A program made the translations under genes and the position numbers. The notes below the pieces were generated by a model. The model did no database searches. It worked only from the letters and a program-made list of their open reading frames with translations, and was not told the origin of the DNA. Positions 51,920 to 60,572 of a DNA stretch of 64,000 nucleotides are shown piece by piece. The stretch is from Mucilaginibacter gossypii (GTDB lineage Bacteria > Bacteroidota > Bacteroidia > Sphingobacteriales > Sphingobacteriaceae): the NCBI RefSeq assembly GCF_900100945.1, contig NZ_FNCG01000002.1:477940-541939 (forward strand). The letters are read 5' to 3'. How positions within the stretch are numbered: position 1 is the stretch's first letter; every line of letters starts with the position of its first letter.

Positions 51920-54184
51920 ATGGCAGTACATATTTTAGGCATAAGGCACCACGGGCCGGGTTCGGCGCGTAACGTGAAAGCTTTTCTGGAAACGGTTAGG
52001 CCCGATATTGTTTTGGTTGAGGGGCCGCCGGAAGCTGATGCCATGCTGCAATGGGTAAGCAACGAAGGTTTGAAACCACCAGTAGCGCTGCTTTGCTATC
52101 AGCCGGATGACCCGCAACGCTCGGTATTTTATCCCTTTGCCGATTTCTCGCCCGAATGGCAGGCAATTGTTTATGCCCGCAGGCAAAATATCCACGTGCG
52201 TTTTATGGATCTCCCTGCCGGTAACCAGATGCTTGTTGAAAAGGAGCAAAAGGTTGTTGAACAACAACAAGAGCCGGATACAGATCAGATCAATAGCGAG
52301 GGACAAAGCCTTGAGCAACTCTATAAAAGTCCGATAAGTTACCTGGCAGATGCCGCCAGCTTTGCCGACGATGAAAAATGGTGGGAGCATACGTTTGAGT
52401 ACCGCAATAATAACGATGAGGTTTTTGATGCGGTATCTGAAGCTATGCAGGCGCTCCGCGAGAGTTTTCCTAAAAAGGATAAAAAGCTTGAACAGATGCG
52501 CGAAGCATACATGCGCCGTACTATCCGCCAGGCCGAAAAGGAGATGTTTCATACCATAGCGGTAATCTGTGGTGCCTGGCATGCGCCTGCCTTGCAATGG
52601 AAATCATCGCAAAAAGATGATAATGAAATACTGAAAGGGCTGCCAAAGGTAAAAACAGAGTGTACCTGGATTCCCTGGACTTTTAACCGTTTAAGCTTCC
52701 GTAGCGGTTACGGTGCTGGTATCAATTCGCCGGGGTGGTACAACCATATCTGGAACCATCCGCATGATGATGGTACCTTGTGGATGGCCGAGGTGGCACA
52801 ACTTTTCCGTAAGCAGCAGATGGATACCTCCGTTGCCCATATTATTGAAGCGGTAAGGTTGGCCGGTGCGCTCGCTTCACTGCGGGGTTTGCCCAAAGTA
52901 GGGTTAGAGGAACTGAATGAGGCCACGCTGAGCGTGCTTTGTAACGGCGAGAGCATTTTGCTAAAACTGGTACATGACGAATTAATAGTTGGCCACCAGA
53001 TAGGCGAGGTGCCGGTTGAGATTCCGAAACCGCCGTTGCAACTCGATATCGAAAAACAACAAAAGAAATTAAGGCTGCCCGCAACAGCTGATTACAAAGA
53101 TTATACACTCGACCTGAGGAAAGATACCGACCTGGAGCGGAGTATCTTCCTGCACCGCCTGCAATTACTGGACATTAATTGGGGCAGGCAGCAATACACC
53201 AGCGGTAAGGGTACTTTTAAAGAGCAATGGCGCCTGCAATGGGACCCCGGCTATTCGGTGGAGATTATTGAACGCGGCAATTTGGGCAATACCGTAGCTG
53301 AAGCGGCCGCGAATAGCGTCCTCAACCAGGCAAAAGAAGCAAGGGAACTGAAAGTTATAGGCGATCTGCTTGAAAAAACGATTCCGGCAGAATTGCCGGG
53401 AGCCATTGAAGCGCTGATCAGTCAGCTTAATAATCTGGCTGCAGCCTCTGCAGACGTTATCGAAATGATGGAAGTAGTGCCCGGCCTGATAACCGTGGCA
53501 AGGTACGGCAATGTACGCAAAACAGATGCCGAATTGGTGATCAGCATTATCAATAGCATTATTACCCGCGTTTGTATCAGTTTGCCCAATGCCTGTATCG
53601 CTATTGATGAAGATGCCTCTCAAAAGCTGCTGGAACTGTTTTTTAAACTGAACGATGGCATTAACCTATTGCAGGATATGGGCATAATTAGCATGTGGCA
53701 GCAAACGCTGTTGACTATAGCAGCTAATAAAAACACCTCGCCGGTTATAGGAGGATATAGTACCCGTTTACTGCATGACGCCCGCAAATTGGAGGGCGAT
53801 CAACTGATGCAGTATTTCAGTTTTGCTATGTCATCGGCCACGGCTCCGGTCATCGCCGCAGCCTGGCTCGAAGGCTTTTTGAAAGGCAGCGGTACTTTAT
53901 TGTTGCTTGATCAGGACCTTTGGCAGGTGATCGACAATTGGGTAGCCAGCCTTGCCGATGAGGTCTTTATGCAAGTGCTGCCTTTACTGCGCCGCACCTT
54001 TGCCAATTTTACCAATCCTGAAAGGAGAAAGCTTGGCGAAAAGGCCAGATCCGGCGGTGGGACGGGGCATCAGCATACAAATATCAGCGCTAATTTTGAT
54101 GCCGAAAGAGCTAAGCAAGGTTTGCCGGTTATAATGCAATTATTGGGTTTAACCATAAATATTAACGACACAAATGGAAATTGA
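51920..54184 (+). CDS. DUF5682 protein with ChaN/TraB/EreA-like N-terminal domain
   Basis: A 754-residue cytoplasmic protein. The opening HILGIRHHGPGSA (His10, His11) and VLVEGPPEAD (Glu34) plus ICGAWHAPAL (His221) reproduce the spaced His/Glu pattern of the ChaN/TraB/EreA (TIKI-like) superfamily, which holds metal-binding hydrolases including erythromycin esterase and proteases. The remaining 500 residues are mostly helical and of unknown function. It could be the effector or regulated enzyme of the operon, controlled by the MoxR-VWA pair. It overlaps the VWA gene by 11 bp. Confidence 0.82.
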   Translation: MAVHILGIRHHGPGSARNVKAFLETVRPDIVLVEGPPEADAMLQWVSNEGLKPPVALLCYQPDDPQRSVFYPFADFSPEWQAIVYARRQNIHVRFMDLPAGNQMLVEKEQKVVEQQQEPDTDQINSEGQSLEQLYKSPISYLADAASFADDEKWWEHTFEYRNNNDEVFDAVSEAMQALRESFPKKDKKLEQMREAYMRRTIRQAEKEMFHTIAVICGAWHAPALQWKSSQKDDNEILKGLPKVKTECTWIPWTFNRLSFRSGYGAGINSPGWYNHIWNHPHDDGTLWMAEVAQLFRKQQMDTSVAHIIEAVRLAGALASLRGLPKVGLEELNEATLSVLCNGESILLKLVHDELIVGHQIGEVPVEIPKPPLQLDIEKQQKKLRLPATADYKDYTLDLRKDTDLERSIFLHRLQLLDINWGRQQYTSGKGTFKEQWRLQWDPGYSVEIIERGNLGNTVAEAAANSVLNQAKEARELKVIGDLLEKTIPAELPGAIEALISQLNNLAAASADVIEMMEVVPGLITVARYGNVRKTDAELVISIINSIITRVCISLPNACIAIDEDASQKLLELFFKLNDGINLLQDMGIISMWQQTLLTIAANKNTSPVIGGYSTRLLHDARKLEGDQLMQYFSFAMSSATAPVIAAAWLEGFLKGSGTLLLLDQDLWQVIDNWVASLADEVFMQVLPLLRRTFANFTNPERRKLGEKARSGGGTGHQHTNISANFDAERAKQGLPVIMQLLGLTININDTNGN

Positions 54185-55316
54185 ACCGGAGCACCTGCGC
54201 AAATGGCGGTTAATACTGGGCGGTAATCAAAATGAAGGCACCGGATTTAGCCTTGATGATGCCGACCTTAAGGTTGACCGCACACTTGAAGCTTTGTATG
54301 ACAGCGATAGAACCGGAGGCCTCGGTGCATCATCACCGAATGTAAGCCGTTGGCTGGGGGATATCCGTACCTTTTTCCCATCAAGCGTAGTACAGGTAAT
54401 GCAGCAGGATGCATTAAAGCGCTTGAACCTGACCCAAATGCTGTTTGAAAAGGAGATGTTGGAAAATGTAGAGCCGGATGTTCACCTGGTAGCAACTTTG
54501 ATGACATTGAGCCGCGTTATTCCCGACAAAACAAAAGATACCGCCAGGCAGGTAGTACGTAAAGTTGTTGACCAACTGGTAAAAAAGTTAGCCGAGCCCA
54601 CGCGCCAGGCCATAACCGGTAGTTTAAATCGTAGTGTCCGCAATACAAGGCCGCGGCATAATGAAATAAACTGGGGGGCAACTATTCTTAAAAATCTTAA
54701 GCATTATCAACCCGAATATCAAACTATTATTCCCGAAACGAGGATTGGTTACGGTCGTAAGCGCTCATCATTAAAAGATGTGATCCTGTGTCTTGACCAA
54801 AGCGGATCGATGGGATCATCAGTGGTTTATTCGGGGATTTTTGGAAGCGTTATGGCTTCTATCCCAGCTGTAAAAACTAAAATGGTGGTTTTTGATACCG
54901 CCGTTGCCGATTTAACTGAAGAATTGACCGACCCGGTTGAGTTATTATTCGGCGTGCAATTAGGTGGTGGCACGGATATCAATGCAGCTTTAACCTATTG
55001 CCAGCAAATAGTTACCCGGCCTACGGATACCGTATTGGTGCTCATTACCGATCTTTACGAAGGAGGTAACGTTGCCGAAATGCGCCGTCGTGTGATAGAA
55101 CTGGTTGCGGCAGGTGTGCAGTTGGTAGTATTGCTTGCTTTAAGCGATGACGGCTCACCATCGTATGATCATGGCAATGCACAGTTCCTGGCCGATATGG
55201 GTGTGCCCGTTTTTGCCTGCACACCCGATAAATTTCCTGATCTGATGGCCGCCGCGCTCACTAAACAGGATATTGGTATGTGGGCGGCCAGGGAAGACCT
55301 TATTATAAAAAAGTAG
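54174..55316 (+). CDS. VWA-domain (CoxE-like) protein with intact MIDAS
   Basis: A 380-residue protein: a helical N-terminal half (about 1-195) and a VWA domain with a complete MIDAS. DxSxS is at Asp208-Gln-Ser210-Gly-Ser212 (LDQSGSMGS), the Thr is in QLGGGTDINAAL and the Asp in LITDLYEGG. This is the architecture of CoxE-type partners of MoxR ATPases, binding client proteins through Mg. The start overlaps the DUF5682 gene. A TAG at 55314-55316 ends it, but coherent codons continue in frame for 42 more triplets (see findings). Confidence 0.9.
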   Translation: MEIEPEHLRKWRLILGGNQNEGTGFSLDDADLKVDRTLEALYDSDRTGGLGASSPNVSRWLGDIRTFFPSSVVQVMQQDALKRLNLTQMLFEKEMLENVEPDVHLVATLMTLSRVIPDKTKDTARQVVRKVVDQLVKKLAEPTRQAITGSLNRSVRNTRPRHNEINWGATILKNLKHYQPEYQTIIPETRIGYGRKRSSLKDVILCLDQSGSMGSSVVYSGIFGSVMASIPAVKTKMVVFDTAVADLTEELTDPVELLFGVQLGGGTDINAALTYCQQIVTRPTDTVLVLITDLYEGGNVAEMRRRVIELVAAGVQLVVLLALSDDGSPSYDHGNAQFLADMGVPVFACTPDKFPDLMAAALTKQDIGMWAAREDLIIKK

Positions 55317-55427
55317 AGGATTGGCGATTTTACCGATAAACCACCCACCTATACGCTCGATACTTTATCAAAAGTATTACGGTTAGGCAGGCTGGAACAA
55401 TTTTATAGTTTGATAGATGCTGTTTGC

Positions 55428-57107
55428 TTACCAGCTAAACTTTAAAAGAGCCACCCCTTGCCTTGGTAACAATACAGTGGCACCTGCCAGCCCTGATTTA
55501 GCTTGTAGCGTAACCTGTTTGCCAAACTGTTGTAATTGCTCTGCTTTTTCAAGTTCCTTAATTTGCGTAGCTGTAGGTTTTTGCGGTGAACCCATCTTTT
55601 TCCACACTTCGTAGGCATTGCTATGCTCATCATCTATGCGGTATTGAGTTAGTTTTACAAAGGTGGGTGGCAGGTGTCCTATCTTGATCTTTACGGTTTT
55701 CCCTGCATCGTGCAGGTCATCATCATGGTAGTTCCACAGCAATACGGTCATTTCTTTTTTATCTGCGGCTGCCAAAGCACCAATATCTGTATTATTTCCC
55801 CTGATGCTTGAATCAGCTACGGTTTTAAGCGAATACATCTGGTCGCCGGTTACTTTCAGGCGTTTGCCTTTCATCATGCCCAGCATCCGGAAAACGTTAA
55901 GTACCGGCTTATCAACTCCGTTTGTAGCCAAATCGCGGAAGCCATAAAACCAGGGCTGGTTTTCAAACTCGAACGACCATGATACGGAGCCCATAAAATT
56001 TATACCTAATGAGTCGGCCAGTTGGTATTCGCGGGCTATGGAAGCTGCTGTATAGCTCGAATACATGGTGCCATTGCGGTAAGCATTTGAGGGATTGGTA
56101 GCCATACCGCAGGCCGCGCAACCTTCCGGGTCCGATTCGCCTATCACTATCGGGGTGTTTTTAGTTTCGGGATATGATGCTACAATTTTAAAGCCTTCTC
56201 TGATATCGCGGATCTGCGGGGCCATGTTCATACGCACCCGGCCATTGATCAGCGTAGGCTGCCCTTTGGCATGGAAAGAGATCACATCAATAGGCGAACC
56301 TATTTTGCCTGTTGCATAGTTGGTGTCGGCAATGCAATGATTAATGAATGCGTTCAAAAACTTCATCCCGCCGGGACTTGAGCCACCTGCAACTTCTGGT
56401 CCGCCCACGTGCGCGGTAGGCAGGGCACGTTTTACGCCATGGGCAGCATAATCATACAGTTTAAAGAACTCTTTCATAGTACCTTTCCAGTAGCCTATGT
56501 TTGGTTCGTTCCACACTTCCCAGTACCAGCTTTCAACCTCGGTTTGGCCGTAGCGCTGTACACAATGCTTTACCCATTGATAAATAAGCTCTTCCCATTT
56601 ATTATAATCTTTGGGAGGGTACGCCCATCCTGTGTAAACATCATCATAGTTATCGCCGGGTTTCCAATAATGGCGATAAGGTTTGGGGTGGGTTGACAAG
56701 GCCTCGGGCATAAAACCTATCTGGGCATAAGGTTTCATGCCCAGTTTAATGTAAGTGTCGAATATGCTGTCAACCAGGTGCCAGTTATAAATAGGTTTGC
56801 CGCTGGCATCCTCAGTATAGGCATTGGTTGATCCCCACTTTAACGCGGCTGTGCCATCGCCTGTGGTAAGCAGGTTGTGCACACGCATGCGTACCGGTAC
56901 CGGGCTCAAAGTGGCCAACTCCGACAAAAGTTTACGGCCATCCTTCATGTAGGTATAGTTAGGCTCATCGTGGCCAAACCATGCCCAAAAGGGGTACATA
57001 TCGCCAATTTTATTATTTAGGCTGATGGTGATATTGGCCTGGTCCTGGGCAAAAATGCGGCCGCTGATAAATAATAAAAGGCAGGGGACAAGTTTGATGA
57101 TCTTCAT
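55428..57107 (-). CDS. Glycoside hydrolase, GH39-like (beta-xylosidase family)
   Basis: A 559-residue exported enzyme (signal peptide 1-20, cut after FA/QDQ). The TIM barrel carries acid/base Glu201 in EVWNEPNIG and nucleophile Glu324 in VIGESDPEG, as in clan GH-A family 39. A C-terminal beta domain (about 420-559) follows. GH39 members are beta-xylosidases or alpha-iduronidases, and specificity is not resolved here. It is monocistronic, transcribed convergently into the end of the VWA gene, and its own stop lies in the in-frame tail after that gene. Confidence 0.85.
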   Translation of the reverse strand: MKIIKLVPCLLLFISGRIFAQDQANITISLNNKIGDMYPFWAWFGHDEPNYTYMKDGRKLLSELATLSPVPVRMRVHNLLTTGDGTAALKWGSTNAYTEDASGKPIYNWHLVDSIFDTYIKLGMKPYAQIGFMPEALSTHPKPYRHYWKPGDNYDDVYTGWAYPPKDYNKWEELIYQWVKHCVQRYGQTEVESWYWEVWNEPNIGYWKGTMKEFFKLYDYAAHGVKRALPTAHVGGPEVAGGSSPGGMKFLNAFINHCIADTNYATGKIGSPIDVISFHAKGQPTLINGRVRMNMAPQIRDIREGFKIVASYPETKNTPIVIGESDPEGCAACGMATNPSNAYRNGTMYSSYTAASIAREYQLADSLGINFMGSVSWSFEFENQPWFYGFRDLATNGVDKPVLNVFRMLGMMKGKRLKVTGDQMYSLKTVADSSIRGNNTDIGALAAADKKEMTVLLWNYHDDDLHDAGKTVKIKIGHLPPTFVKLTQYRIDDEHSNAYEVWKKMGSPQKPTATQIKELEKAEQLQQFGKQVTLQAKSGLAGATVLLPRQGVALLKFSW

Positions 57108-57298
57108 TCAGGTAGTTTGGTGGTTTATAAGGAGTATAGATCAAACATAGGTAATTTTATTTATTGTAAAAAGAACAATTAAAATGCGGGCATGGCCTTT
57201 CAATCAATTTTAAATCACGTACAACATATTTAACTTAATTTACGTTAACAGCGTGTTAATTTATTGTTTACGCGCTTCAGAAATTCTACAGAATTAAA

Positions 57299-58177
57299 TT
57301 GTATAATTGCTGCTATCAGCGCTTAATAAGGGGGATTTCTTTGCAAAAGTTCAGGTTTTATTTTATTTCGATGCTATTGGCAGCTTCGTTCTCGCTGTCA
57401 TCATATGCCCAGGTTAAGGATACATTACAAAAAGATGCTGTAAAAAGGGATTCTTTGCAGAAAGATTCGGCCAGGAATATCCTGACATTGCCCGATACGG
57501 TTAAGCATCTTCAAAGTAGGTTTCCGTCATACATACCGCCCGCGGCTTTTATCACTTATGGCCTGTTATCGTTTAAAGTGGGATTTATACGTAATATTGA
57601 TTATCGCGTACGGAATGATATGAACAAGGATCATCCCGGCTTCCATACCAAGGTTGATAATTACATGCAATACGCGCCTATAGTGTCCGTTTATGCGCTT
57701 AACCTGGCTGGTGTTCATGGTAAAAATACATTTATAGACCGTACTATGCTGCTCGTGCTTTCTGAAGCCATATTTGCCGGTACCACTTTTGGCTTAAAAC
57801 GTGTTACCCACCGTGAGCGGCCCGATGGCTCAGATAAGTTTTCGTTCCCTTCAGGCCATACCGGTAACGCTTTTGTTTCTGCCGAGTTTATGGCCCAGGA
57901 ATATGGCGACCGGTCGCCCATATACGGTGGTGTGGGCTATGCGTTTGCAACTACCACTGCTATTTTGCGTGTATATAACAACAAGCATTGGTTTAGCGAC
58001 ATCATAGCAGGAGCTGGTTTTGGTATCCTGTCAACCAAAGCGGCTTATTACCTGTACCCGCTTATCCGTAATGGCGTATTCCGTGGGGGAAATGAGAAAG
58101 GGAAAAACAACAACTCTTTATTGTTGCCAACTTACCAGGACGGAAGGGTTGGATTAACCTTCGCCAAGAGTTTTTAA
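57299..58177 (+). CDS. PAP2 superfamily phosphatase
   Basis: A protein of up to 292 residues; the start is unclear between TTG 57299, TTG 57341 (QKFRFYF...) and ATG 57371. A signal peptide (MLLAASFSLSSYA) precedes a linker. The acid-phosphatase motifs are intact: KRVTHRERP, PSGHTGNAF and RVYNNKHWFSDIIAG, with helical membrane-like segments between. It probably dephosphorylates a lipid or undecaprenyl pyrophosphate in the periplasm. Ended by the 58204-58239 terminator. Confidence 0.85.
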   Translation: MYNCCYQRLIRGISLQKFRFYFISMLLAASFSLSSYAQVKDTLQKDAVKRDSLQKDSARNILTLPDTVKHLQSRFPSYIPPAAFITYGLLSFKVGFIRNIDYRVRNDMNKDHPGFHTKVDNYMQYAPIVSVYALNLAGVHGKNTFIDRTMLLVLSEAIFAGTTFGLKRVTHRERPDGSDKFSFPSGHTGNAFVSAEFMAQEYGDRSPIYGGVGYAFATTTAILRVYNNKHWFSDIIAGAGFGILSTKAAYYLYPLIRNGVFRGGNEKGKNNNSLLLPTYQDGRVGLTFAKSF

Positions 58178-58203
58178 ACAACTGATCTTATATTTATAAT
58201 TTG

Positions 58204-58239
58204 CAACCACCTTAATATTAGGGTGGTTGTTTTGTTTTA
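58204..58239 (+). terminator. Rho-independent terminator after PAP2
   Basis: CAACCACC (58204-58211) pairs with GGTGGTTG (58222-58229) around an AT loop, followed by a T-rich tract (TTTTGTTTT). Confidence 0.8.
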
Positions 58240-58273
58240 GAGGAATTTTTTTTCAAGAAAAATAACTTAGCTA

Positions 58274-58304
58274 TTGTAACGTACGTTTTTAATACATACC
58301 TTTG
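58274..58304 (+). promoter_or_regulatory. blaI promoter with palindromic operator
   Basis: TTG at 58274-58276 and TACCTTTG at 58297-58304 have a 20-bp spacer. The perfect palindrome AACGTACGTT (58278-58287) lies in the spacer and is a good BlaI-type operator candidate. The -7 box ends only 4 bp before the ATG at 58309, so the transcript is probably leaderless. Confidence 0.6.
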
Positions 58305-58308
58305 GTTT

Positions 58309-58710
58309 ATGAGTTTGTTTAAAAAGGATATTACTGCTGATTTAACGCCAACCAAAACAGAAATGGACGTTTTGCAGGTGTTGTGGCACCATGGCCCGTC
58401 GACAGTGAGGTTTGTGCATGATAAGCTTAACGAGCAAAAGGAAGCGGTAATTTATACAAGCACCCTTAAGCTGATGCAGGTAATGAAAGAGAAGGGGATG
58501 CTTAATCGCGATGAAACCAATATGAAGCACGTTTACAGCGCCGCGGTTGAGGAAAGCAGGGTGAAAGGTAATATGCTTGGCCGTTTTGTTGATTCGATGT
58601 ATAATGGTTCGCCGAGCGATTTGATTGTAGCCCTGTTGGGCAACGACAAAACATCGGCCGAAGAACTCAGAAAAATAAAAGAGCTGCTCAAAAACATGGA
58701 CGATCAATAA
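58309..58710 (+). CDS. BlaI/MecI family transcriptional repressor
   Basis: A 133-residue winged-helix repressor: LTPTKTEMDVLQVLWHHGPSTVRFVHDKL and IYTSTLKLMQVMKEKGMLNRD are the BlaI DNA-binding motifs, followed by a short dimerisation tail. It pairs with the M56 protease gene 15 bp downstream, which by homology degrades or inactivates it on receiving a signal. In Bacteroidota such pairs often regulate unrelated exported proteins rather than beta-lactamase. No beta-lactamase gene is seen nearby. Confidence 0.9.
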   Translation: MSLFKKDITADLTPTKTEMDVLQVLWHHGPSTVRFVHDKLNEQKEAVIYTSTLKLMQVMKEKGMLNRDETNMKHVYSAAVEESRVKGNMLGRFVDSMYNGSPSDLIVALLGNDKTSAEELRKIKELLKNMDDQ

Positions 58711-58725
58711 TTAAACTTTACAGAT

Positions 58726-60312
58726 ATGTACCTGCTCCTTAACACCAACACCATTTCCCACAGCCTGATACAGGCTTTTAGCTGGATGCTGATCCATTCG
58801 CTGTGGCAGGGGCTGTTGTTGTCGGTTATGAGTGCGGTGGTGATGTTCCTGACCAAAAAAGCAAGCGCGGCAGTAAGGTACAACCTGGTGCTTGTACTGT
58901 TTTTACTGTTTATAGGGAGCTGTCTGTTCACTTTTGTTTGGGAATGGAACAGGCAACCTGTAACTGCGGCGTTTGGTAATGCTATAGGTAATCGTGCATC
59001 GCAGCTATTAAACCTTAATGCTGATGGGATCCGGAATTTTGCCAATACCTGTATCGGTTATTTTACCGTCAATGCACCAATGGTTGTGCTGCTGTGGTTT
59101 GTGTTTTTCCTGTTCCGCTCTGTAAGGATGATGCGCGGGCTCATATTTATCCATACCGCCAAACACAGGCAGGTATCCGAACCTGTCGGGTATTGGAAAA
59201 ACAGGGTTGAGCTGCTTTGCGAAAAACTGCAATTGAAGCGGGCTATTCGGCTGCTTGAATCGGGTTATGTGAAAATACCCATGGTTATCGGGCACCTGAA
59301 ACCGGTAATCCTGATCCCGGCGGGTTTATTGGCAGGGCTGCCGCCCGAACAGGTTGAAGCGGTGTTGCTGCATGAACTGGCCCATATCCGCAGGCATGAT
59401 TATTTCGTTAACTTTTTACAAACCATTGCCGAAACCGTATTTTTCTTTAATCCCGGCTTATTGTGGATCTCGTCCCTGCTTCGGGATGAGCGGGAAAACT
59501 GCTGCGATGATATCGCCCTCGCCCAAACAAAAAACAAACGCGATTTTATACAGGCATTGATCAGCTTTAAAGAACATTCGCTTTACGGAGCAAATTATGC
59601 GGTTGCGTTCCCCGGTAAAAAGAACCAGCTGTTGCAAAGGGTAAGCCGCATCCTTGGTAATAAAAACAAAACGGTAAGCCAGGGTGATAAAGCATTTTTG
59701 ATAAGCGGTGTTGTTATCCTTTCGGCAATAATAGCTACGGCGACCATCGCACAGATCCGGGAAGTTAATAATCCCGGTAATGATAAAACTTATGTGTATA
59801 AACAGGAGCGGCATATCACACCATCTGCAGGTGTACAGCCGGTTGCACCCGTTAAATCTGTCGATAAACCAAAACACCCAAAGTACAGAAACATTGCGGT
59901 AGCTCAAAAGCCTGTTGCTGCAAATGAAAATGTGATTATGGCTAATGCTGAGCCGCGTTCTCCACAGGAGCAGCTTGAAGCTGATGCGAAGCTCGCAAAA
60001 CAACGGGCCGAAAAAGAAAGCCAGCAAGTTTCGGCCGATAAAACCGAATATAACCGCGGGCAGGAACAGGCCCGCCGGGATCAGGAACATGCCAAAGTAG
60101 ATCAGGACCAGGCTCGTCGCGACCAGGAGCAGGCCAAACGTGATCAGGAACAAGCCATGCGGGATCAGGCGCAGGCTAAACTTGACCAGGAACAGGCCGA
60201 AAGGGACCAGGTACAAGCTAAGCGCGATCAGGAGCAGACGCGCCGTGACCAGGCACAGGTAAGTAAACCCCAAACAGAACCTATAAAAAGCAAAGTAAGC
60301 GTTCAGAATTAA
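58726..60312 (+). CDS. M56 (BlaR1-type) metalloprotease with heptad-repeat C-terminal tail
   Basis: A 528-residue membrane protease: several N-terminal membrane spans (about 15-35, 40-60, 100-120), the zinc motif HELAH (His216) in LLHELAHIRRHDYFVNF, and a final span at about 325-345. The periplasmic tail ends with about ten heptads of the type DQEQAKR (residues about 445-515), encoded by near-identical 21-bp repeats. These predict a charged coiled coil. No penicillin-binding sensor domain follows the tail, unlike classical BlaR1. It is coupled to blaI by a 15-bp gap. Confidence 0.88.
   Translation: MYLLLNTNTISHSLIQAFSWMLIHSLWQGLLLSVMSAVVMFLTKKASAAVRYNLVLVLFLLFIGSCLFTFVWEWNRQPVTAAFGNAIGNRASQLLNLNADGIRNFANTCIGYFTVNAPMVVLLWFVFFLFRSVRMMRGLIFIHTAKHRQVSEPVGYWKNRVELLCEKLQLKRAIRLLESGYVKIPMVIGHLKPVILIPAGLLAGLPPEQVEAVLLHELAHIRRHDYFVNFLQTIAETVFFFNPGLLWISSLLRDERENCCDDIALAQTKNKRDFIQALISFKEHSLYGANYAVAFPGKKNQLLQRVSRILGNKNKTVSQGDKAFLISGVVILSAIIATATIAQIREVNNPGNDKTYVYKQERHITPSAGVQPVAPVKSVDKPKHPKYRNIAVAQKPVAANENVIMANAEPRSPQEQLEADAKLAKQRAEKESQQVSADKTEYNRGQEQARRDQEHAKVDQDQARRDQEQAKRDQEQAMRDQAQAKLDQEQAERDQVQAKRDQEQTRRDQAQVSKPQTEPIKSKVSVQN
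60060..60260 (+). repeat. 21-bp tandem repeats in the M56 gene
   Basis: About nine to ten 21-bp units, in-frame copies of a CGNGAYCAGGARCARGCC-like sequence, encode the DQEQAKR heptads. Unit number probably varies by slippage between strains. Confidence 0.8.
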
Positions 60313-60476
60313 GCAGGTACATTTCTTATTTGGTAGTTAGAGCAGAGGTGCACCCTGCTTTATTGGCCGGACTATGTAATAATCAATTATGTTAACAATC
60401 AATTTTTAAACTGCCCTTCCCTTGGGCGGAAGGGAAATCTATTGCCCAAGTTTTAAACTATTAAATCAACAGAAAA

Positions 60477-60572
60477 ATGAAAACCAATTATTTAAGGAGT
60501 GCCCTGTTGCTGATAGCAGCAACGGCGTTAACAACTGCGGCAAATGCGCAGAAACCGGGAAAAAAAACGGCC
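60477..60572 (+). pseudogene. 5' end of a secreted-protein gene, broken by the AT-rich segment
   Basis: ATG 60477 opens a clear signal peptide (MKTNYLRSALLLIAATALTT, then AANAQ) followed by KPGKKTAF. From about 60570 the sequence becomes the antisense of the methyltransferase gene and the frame turns into meaningless residues. The gene lies 165 bp after the M56 gene and was probably its partner or a surface protein. The body is lost at the junction. Confidence 0.7.

Noticed and set aside
59458..60273. A 271-codon minus-strand ORF opposite the M56 gene
   Set aside because: It mirrors the 21-bp repeats and membrane segments. The plus-strand frame has the HELAH protease motif and operon context.
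58309..60312. Beta-lactam resistance locus
   Set aside because: BlaI and an M56 protease are present, but no beta-lactamase or penicillin-binding sensor domain is seen, so the pair probably regulates something else.
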